From: Callaeas wilsoni
Taxonomy: Eukaryota > Chordata > Aves > Passeriformes > Callaeidae
Assembly (NCBI GenBank): GCA_013398955.1
Contig: VWPU01002907.1
Span: 1-64,000 of the forward strand
Length of the DNA: 64,000 bases
Direction of reading: 5' to 3'
Position numbers and translations under genes: made by a program. This document shows positions 59,101 through 64,000 of this stretch, in pieces; position 1 is the first letter of the stretch; each line of letters opens with the position of its first letter. The notes below the pieces were generated by a model. It saw only the letters and a program-made list of their open reading frames with translations, ran no database searches and was not told the DNA's origin.

Positions 59101-62100
59101 GGAACTGTAATATCTTCCTGCCAAAGCCTGGTGATGCATTACGCTGTCAGGGCTGACCTGTCAGCCCAGCGCTGCTGCTGCTGCCATCAGCTGAACAATC
59201 ACTTCACAGCCATCCTGTAAAACTGTAGCTCTCCAAATACCTAAATGGAATGGTAGGACAGAGCTGTAACCGGCAGGCAGCCCTTCCTTGGGAAGGGTGG
59301 GCTTGGACTTGTATCGCTGCATGGTGTTCCCTTTCATTCCGATGGGAAAAGGCTCCTTTAATGATTAACAGCCATTCCCACCTCTCGGCTGGCTGGGCAG
59401 CCCGATGTGATATGGTGCAGTTGGAAAGCACGGAAAGATCAGTCTCTGCCAGACGTGGCATCCCCACAGCACTGGCCAGGAGACAAAAGCCTTTAGTGTT
59501 CCCAAAAAGAATTTAAAACATTTTACATCAAAAGGCTGCAGAAGTTCAAGCATATCACCGGCAGCCTGTGGCACAGGACAGGAATGGCTTTGTCAGGAAG
59601 GCTGTGGAGAGGGGAGGAAATAACACTGAGCAGCAATTCTGTTACAAACATGATTTCTGAGCTTTCTGTACATCTCCTCTATAATTAATATCTTCCACAG
59701 TGCACTGGGAACAAGAAACACAACCCACAGCAGCTTTTGGATCACAAATAGCTGTCAAACAGCAAACTCTAAAACCAAGAGTGCTGCATGTTCTGCTCCT
59801 CTGCAGAAACCTCCTAATCTTGCAGTGATGGCTGAAGCCAGAGACCAAGTTAGGAGCATCCATTGACCAGATCCCAGCCAGGCCACCTTCTGCCTTCCTT
59901 GAGATCATGGCTCTGCCATGGATGGTGAGACTTCTCACCAGGCAAATGAAGCTCTTCAGCAGGTTGCTGCTCATGGCCAGGTCCTTACAGGGTAGGGAAG
60001 GCTTTAATCCAGGGCTTGAACTAGTGCCAGTCATTTGAGTATAGCTCATGGATGTAAGAAGTGCTGGTACAGTCATGTTAAATGCAGGATCTGAATAGAA
60101 GAGTCGTGTACGGATTAGGAAATCCTATTCAGGGAATTACATACCTGACAGAGCGCTGCAGCCAAGTATGGCAAAAAGGGATAGAAATGGTGGCTTTGGC
60201 AGAAATATCTCAGTGCCACCCAGCAGCCAGGGATCAGTACCAGCCCCCGGGGCTCTGGCTGCCGAGGCTGCTGATGTTCGCAGTGTAGGTGCTGAGTCAG
60301 CAGACATTCCCCGGAGCTGGAACGGGCACAGCCAGTCCCTCCTGTGCCTCTGCCTGGAGTACCGTGGCTGTGTGTGGGCTGGGGATGAGCCCCGCTTCTG
60401 TGGATGGCTGATCTCCTGTTCCTCCGGGCTTACAGGTGCGGATCCAGCCCTCCCCAGTAGCCCGGCTCCATGTGATGGACGTTTTGGGGCTGCAGAGCTG
60501 TGCCCTCCCACCGTCACTGGGACCATCACCCCTTCATGGCAGGGCTACTTCCCACGGGCCACGTTCCCTTTTCCTGTGGCTCCAGCAACTCTCAGCCAGG
60601 TACCAAGTTTAGATACTCCTGCTGCAGGCTGGGTGTGGATCCTCAGCCCAGCAGGGAGTGAAAGGCTCTTTATCCCACCTTTCCTTTGCATGTTTGTTTG
60701 ATCCCTCCCACAAGTTTTTCCGGTGCTGCGGTTTTCACTTCTGCCTGGTTATGCCAGAGTTTTAAACCTGAATGGAGTATTTATCTAAATATATCCAAAC
60801 ACATCCCTATAATTCCTTGTGAGTTCTGGGGGCAGCGAGTGATCCAGGATGCTCGGATTTGGGCAAAGGCGAAAATGATTGAACTGTAATTCAGCGTTGT
60901 CCTCCAGGCCAAGCCAAAGCGGGATGGTCGGCCCAGGTTAGCCTGGGACTGCTCTGCTCCGAGGAGCCGGGCACCGTGAGGCACACAGGGCAGCTGGGAC
61001 ACCGCTTGCCATGGCTCCGAGGTGCCTCCACGCTCGGTTTTCCAAGAGGAGCAAAGAGACAAAATTGTGTTAATGAGAGCCTTGATGCTTAACCAAGCTA
61101 CAGCTCCTGAGGAGAGGTGGGTACTGGTTCTTCTGGAAAGTGGCTAAATAGGGGTGAATATTTAAGACGCCGTATTTATTCAGGCTGTAATGACATGCTG
61201 CTTTTTTTGAGAGAGTGTGTTTCATCAAAAGCAAGTATTCTGTTCCCTGTTCCCCATGTTGTGTGGTGGCATTTCCTCCTCCTCTGTACTTTTTTTATTT
61301 TGGCTAATTAAACTATTCAATTCCAATTCCTTTTTTACTTTTTTTTCCTTTTTTTTCATTTCACTGCTGTGCCGATTTACTTCAGTTCATTTAGTGTTTT
61401 AAAATGGCTTCTATTTAATTTTGGAAGGGAAGAAAAATAAATCTGCTAAATATATTTCTATTCAGATCATATGTTGTGGCTTTTCTCTTTTTGAAGAATG
61501 AGGTCTAATTTTTGAACCTGAATTCACTTGGCACTAGTGTTGGCTTCAGCAATGTTGGGTTTCCTTTTGTTTTAAACTAATTCCCTTTTTCCTACTGCTG
61601 GGATACATTTATGTCTTCGTGCTAGCAAAGCTTTTAGTCATGTGTTTGGTTTGAAAATGTTCATCTGAACAAATATGTGCAGAGGATTTGAGGATGAGGC
61701 TGTCAGTGAGTTTTATGGTGGTCCATGGTGAGATGCTGTGGACCTGAAGCATCATCAGTCCTTTCCCATCTACCCGTGCACATCCCATTTGGATAAGTCT
61801 TTGCAAAAACATGCAGCACATCATTTTCCTTTCCTTTTTGTCCCTCTTCCTGAAAAGCCAGGCCTTGTTCCTTTCTGGGTAGGGTGGGGTTGGTGTTTTT
61901 TTGAGGGAAAGGGAGTTTACTAAATACTTGCTGCATTCAGAAGAGAGAAAAAGTAGAAATAAGGAGGAGAATCTAAGGTGTATTCAGCAGCAGAGGGATT
62001 AACCCACGATTATTTGCAAAGTTAGGGGTTTTTTTAATTGATTAAAGCTTTATCTTAAACACTTCAGCATGGCTAGAATATGTTTCTCAGTGAGGAATGT

Positions 62101-63035
62101 GTGACTGAGAAACATGGAAAGAACAGCTGGGGGAAAAAAATAGCTAAGAAAAATAGGGATTTTATGGTGTTTCTGACAAGCTGTGTCACTGCCTGTTCTC
62201 CCTAAAGTCACAGTCCTCAAAGCTGGACTGTTTGGGTCATCTGAGTTCCTGGGCTTTCAGAGGGGTTTGAGACACGTTTTTCTGCGAGTAGGAATTTCTT
62301 ACAAGGATCTGGGTATGTAACTTAGCTGCACCCTTCTGAGAAGGTTTTCTGGAGGACGGGGGACTGTGAGGATGTTAGCTAACCCCAGTCCCAAAGCTGC
62401 TTGTTTCAAATTGTTTTGCTGTTCCTACTTAAAACTTCATCTGCTATGGCAAGAAAGGAAGCAAAATGTAGATGCTTCAGAGCAAAGGTATGAATAAAAT
62501 CTTCGGCCTATAGAAACTGGGAGATGCAAAGCCACAGCCCCAGCAAGCAACCACAACTAAGCCAAATATATGCATTAAGGGAGAGAAGTCCTTACCATGC
62601 ATGGTAGCAGAAGATGTCATATAGGAGATCTGATTTATGGTGGAAACCTCAACTTTTGGCCACGCTCTGAGGTCAGGTTTTTGAGCAAAGCCTGCATTGC
62701 TGAGTCAGGCCAGTGGGTCCTTGAGATTTCTGGTCTGAACATGACATAACATCACTCCCCTCTAGCCTCAGGTTCAGGTACTTGGTGGGTCGATGTGGGG
62801 TCCTGTTTGTGGCTGTGTATTTTTCACGGGGAGTGTGGAAGCTTAGTGCCCATGCCTAGGTTTGAGGTGCTTCAGCCCTTCCCCATCTCAGGGGATAACG
62901 CAGTAAGATACAGGACACCTTCGTGGAGGGAGGGAGGGAGCCCCTGGGGTGGCTCGGCTTTGACGGCAGACCCGAGCTGGTGTCGCGGGTCTGTGCTGGG
63001 TGCTCAGCACCTCGCAGGACCTGCCCTGTGCCCTG
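56146..63035. other. Gene-free stretch, 6.9 kb, with several poly-T tracts
   Basis: T-runs lie at 56148-56159, 56397-56423 (one C inside) and 56833-56857 (25 T), and T-rich DNA at about 61285-61360. The 177-codon plus frame 60168-60701 is unrecognised and opposed by a minus frame. No supportable gene. Confidence 0.5.
59150..59167. repeat. 8-bp inverted repeat with a 2-base centre
   Basis: GGGCTGAC and GTCAGCCC are exact reverse complements separated by CT. The centre also holds a TGACCT nuclear-receptor half-site. Confidence 0.7.
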
Positions 63036-63347
63036 CAGCCCCGTCCCCTTGCCCTGGGGGTCCTGTAGCCCCTGCAGCCCCGTCCCCCTGCCCTGGGGGT
63101 CCTGTAGCCCCTGCAGCCCCGTCCCCTTGCCCTGGGGGTCCTGTAGCCCCTGCAGCCCCGTCCCCTTGCCCTGGGGGTCCTGTAGCCCCTGCAGCCCCGT
63201 CCCCNNNNNNNNNNNNNNNNNNNNNNNNNNNNNNNNNNNNNNNCCCGCCCCCCCGTCCCCCTGCCCTGGGGGTCCTGTAGCCCCTGCAGCCCCGTCCCCC
63301 TGCCCTGGGGGTCCTGTAGCCCCTGCAGCCCCGTCCCCTGCCCTGCC
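63036..63347. repeat. 39-bp GC-rich minisatellite interrupted by an assembly gap
   Basis: The unit begins CAGCCCCGTCCCC and contains GCCCTGGGGGTCCTGTAGCC. Starts fall at 63036, 63075, 63114, 63153 and 63192, then after the gap at 63287 and 63326, so the period is exactly 39 on both sides. Copies differ mainly by CCCCTTG versus CCCCCTG. Because 39 is a multiple of three, all frames stay open through the array and give 13-residue repeats on both strands. These are an artefact of the repeat, not proteins. Confidence 0.95.
63205..63243. other. Assembly gap, 39 Ns
   Basis: The N-run lies inside the 39-bp minisatellite. Unit phase differs by 17 bases across the gap, so the N count does not represent a whole number of units and the true length is unknown. 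Confidence 0.97.
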
Positions 63348-63934
63348 AGTGACCACGCAGCCCCTGACCCGCAGCCCTCCCCTGCCTGCGGCAGCCCCCT
63401 TCCCTCGTGGTGGGGTGCCCGGGGTGCCCCCCTGCCCGCCGGCAGCGCTGATCCTGCCCCTCGGAGGCTGGATCTCTGCTCATTAGCTGCTGTTTGCTGA
63501 AACCGGATACCTGGGGCACCCCCGCCAGCCCGGAGTCCCCGGGCTGCAGCTATTTAAAAGGACAAGGGCAGCCTTAGAACCTCCACCTCTTTCACATCCA
63601 TGTCCCTCCCAGCGCCCGCTCCCCACCGCCCTTCTCTCCTGGATCCCTGCAGCATCCATGACCCAGGAGTGCAGCGACGGCCCGAGGGGGACGTGCCCGC
63701 GCCAGTCCCGGGGAAGGATTATCTGCTGAATTTGGGGGGACCCCAGAGAGCCCCGGCTGGCTCCGGGCCCCTCACCCCGGCCGCCTCTCCCGGGCTCCCG
63801 GCGCAGGAGACACCTTGAAGGGGAAGGAGGGAGGAAGGGGCTTTGTTTGAGTTTTCCTTTTTTCCTCCTTTTAAATTTTTCTTTTTAATTATTATTATTT
63901 TTTAAGAAGTAGCAATTGCCGTGAGCCGCTGGGA
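63348..63934 (+). promoter_or_regulatory. Candidate CpG-rich promoter and 5' UTR
   Basis: GC- and CpG-rich sequence (densest at about 63640-63800) contains CTATTTAAAAGG with a TATA-like TATTTAAA at 63551-63558. A purine-rich then T-rich segment follows up to 63915. A 72-codon open frame at 63600-63818 is Pro/Gly/Ala-rich and unrecognised; it could be an upstream ORF or chance. The arrangement would suit the start of a gene transcribed to the right, but no downstream sequence is available to confirm it. Confidence 0.35.
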
Positions 63935-63941
63935 CAAATGA

Positions 63942-64000
63942 ATGCCCACGGCCATGGGGCTGCGCGGAGATGCTGCACAGCCTCTCGCCTCGCTGCAGAG
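63942..64000 (+). CDS. Possible first coding codons of a gene running off the window
   Basis: An ATG at 63942 has an in-frame stop immediately before it (TGA at 63939-63941). It is followed in frame by a second ATG at 63954 in excellent Kozak context (GGCCATGG). The frame stays open to the window end, giving a start of MPTAMGLRGDAAQPLASLQ. I do not recognise the protein. The other two frames are also open over this short span, so coding status is a guess based on the CpG-rich context and start-codon surroundings. Confidence 0.2.
   Translation, partial: MPTAMGLRGDAAQPLASLQ

Noticed and set aside
60168..60701. 177-codon open frame on the plus strand
   Set aside because: It is opposed by a minus-strand frame, shows no domain, and its translation looks like random GC-rich sequence.
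63036..63347. Regularly spaced repeats considered as a CRISPR array
   Set aside because: The units are head to tail with no unique spacers, and the genome is vertebrate.
62795..63519. Repeat proteins of 13-residue units on both strands
   Set aside because: They are products of the 39-bp minisatellite, whose unit is a multiple of three, and they cross an assembly gap.

Overview
The window looks like non-coding avian DNA, most likely from a passerine. The main evidence is its interspersed repeats. Several truncated copies of the bird/reptile CR1 LINE are present, recognisable by the 3' end and the repeated ATTCTRTG-type tail. One degraded LTR at about 8.99-10.04 kb begins with the inverted-strand TGTCTTGGTTTGAAA signature that I know from passerine endogenous retroviral LTRs. 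The sequence is of moderate GC with frequent stops in all frames. It holds two assembly ambiguities: a single N at 20165 and 39 Ns at 63205-63243. There are no operons, bacterial-style genes, tRNAs, rRNAs or CRISPR arrays that I can support.

Layout. 1-1.7 kb: GC- and CpG-rich DNA with a long imperfect inverted repeat (902-1058). 1.8-2.42 kb: a degenerate 45-bp repeat followed by a clean 128-bp tandem duplication. 2.7-4.45 kb: two patches that resemble very old amniote interspersed repeats. 7.0-7.5 kb: an ancient CR1 fragment. 9.0-10.0 kb: the LTR, whose CpG-rich body carries two CTCF-like motifs. 15.85-16.30, 18.31, 22.94, 24.28-24.71, 28.34, 46.70 and 56.07 kb: CR1 fragments, five of them on the minus strand and two on the plus. 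24.03-24.14 kb: a convergent pair of CTCF-like motifs beside a CR1. 42.4 kb: a (TTTTTTG)n array. 63.04-63.35 kb: a 39-bp GC-rich minisatellite that contains the assembly gap. 63.5-64.0 kb: a CpG-rich stretch with a TATA-like box and an ATG in good Kozak context. It could be the promoter and 5' end of a gene that continues to the right.

Protein-coding content. I read the longer open frames, up to 314 codons, and none gives a recognisable protein. Many are low-complexity, overlap on opposite strands or lie inside repeats. I therefore call no confident CDS and describe the long stretches between repeats as intergenic or intronic DNA. Short exons of a gene spanning the window cannot be excluded without alignment or RNA data. 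The parts most likely to be functional are the CTCF-like motifs, a few AT-rich blocks with homeodomain-type sites, and the putative promoter at the right end.
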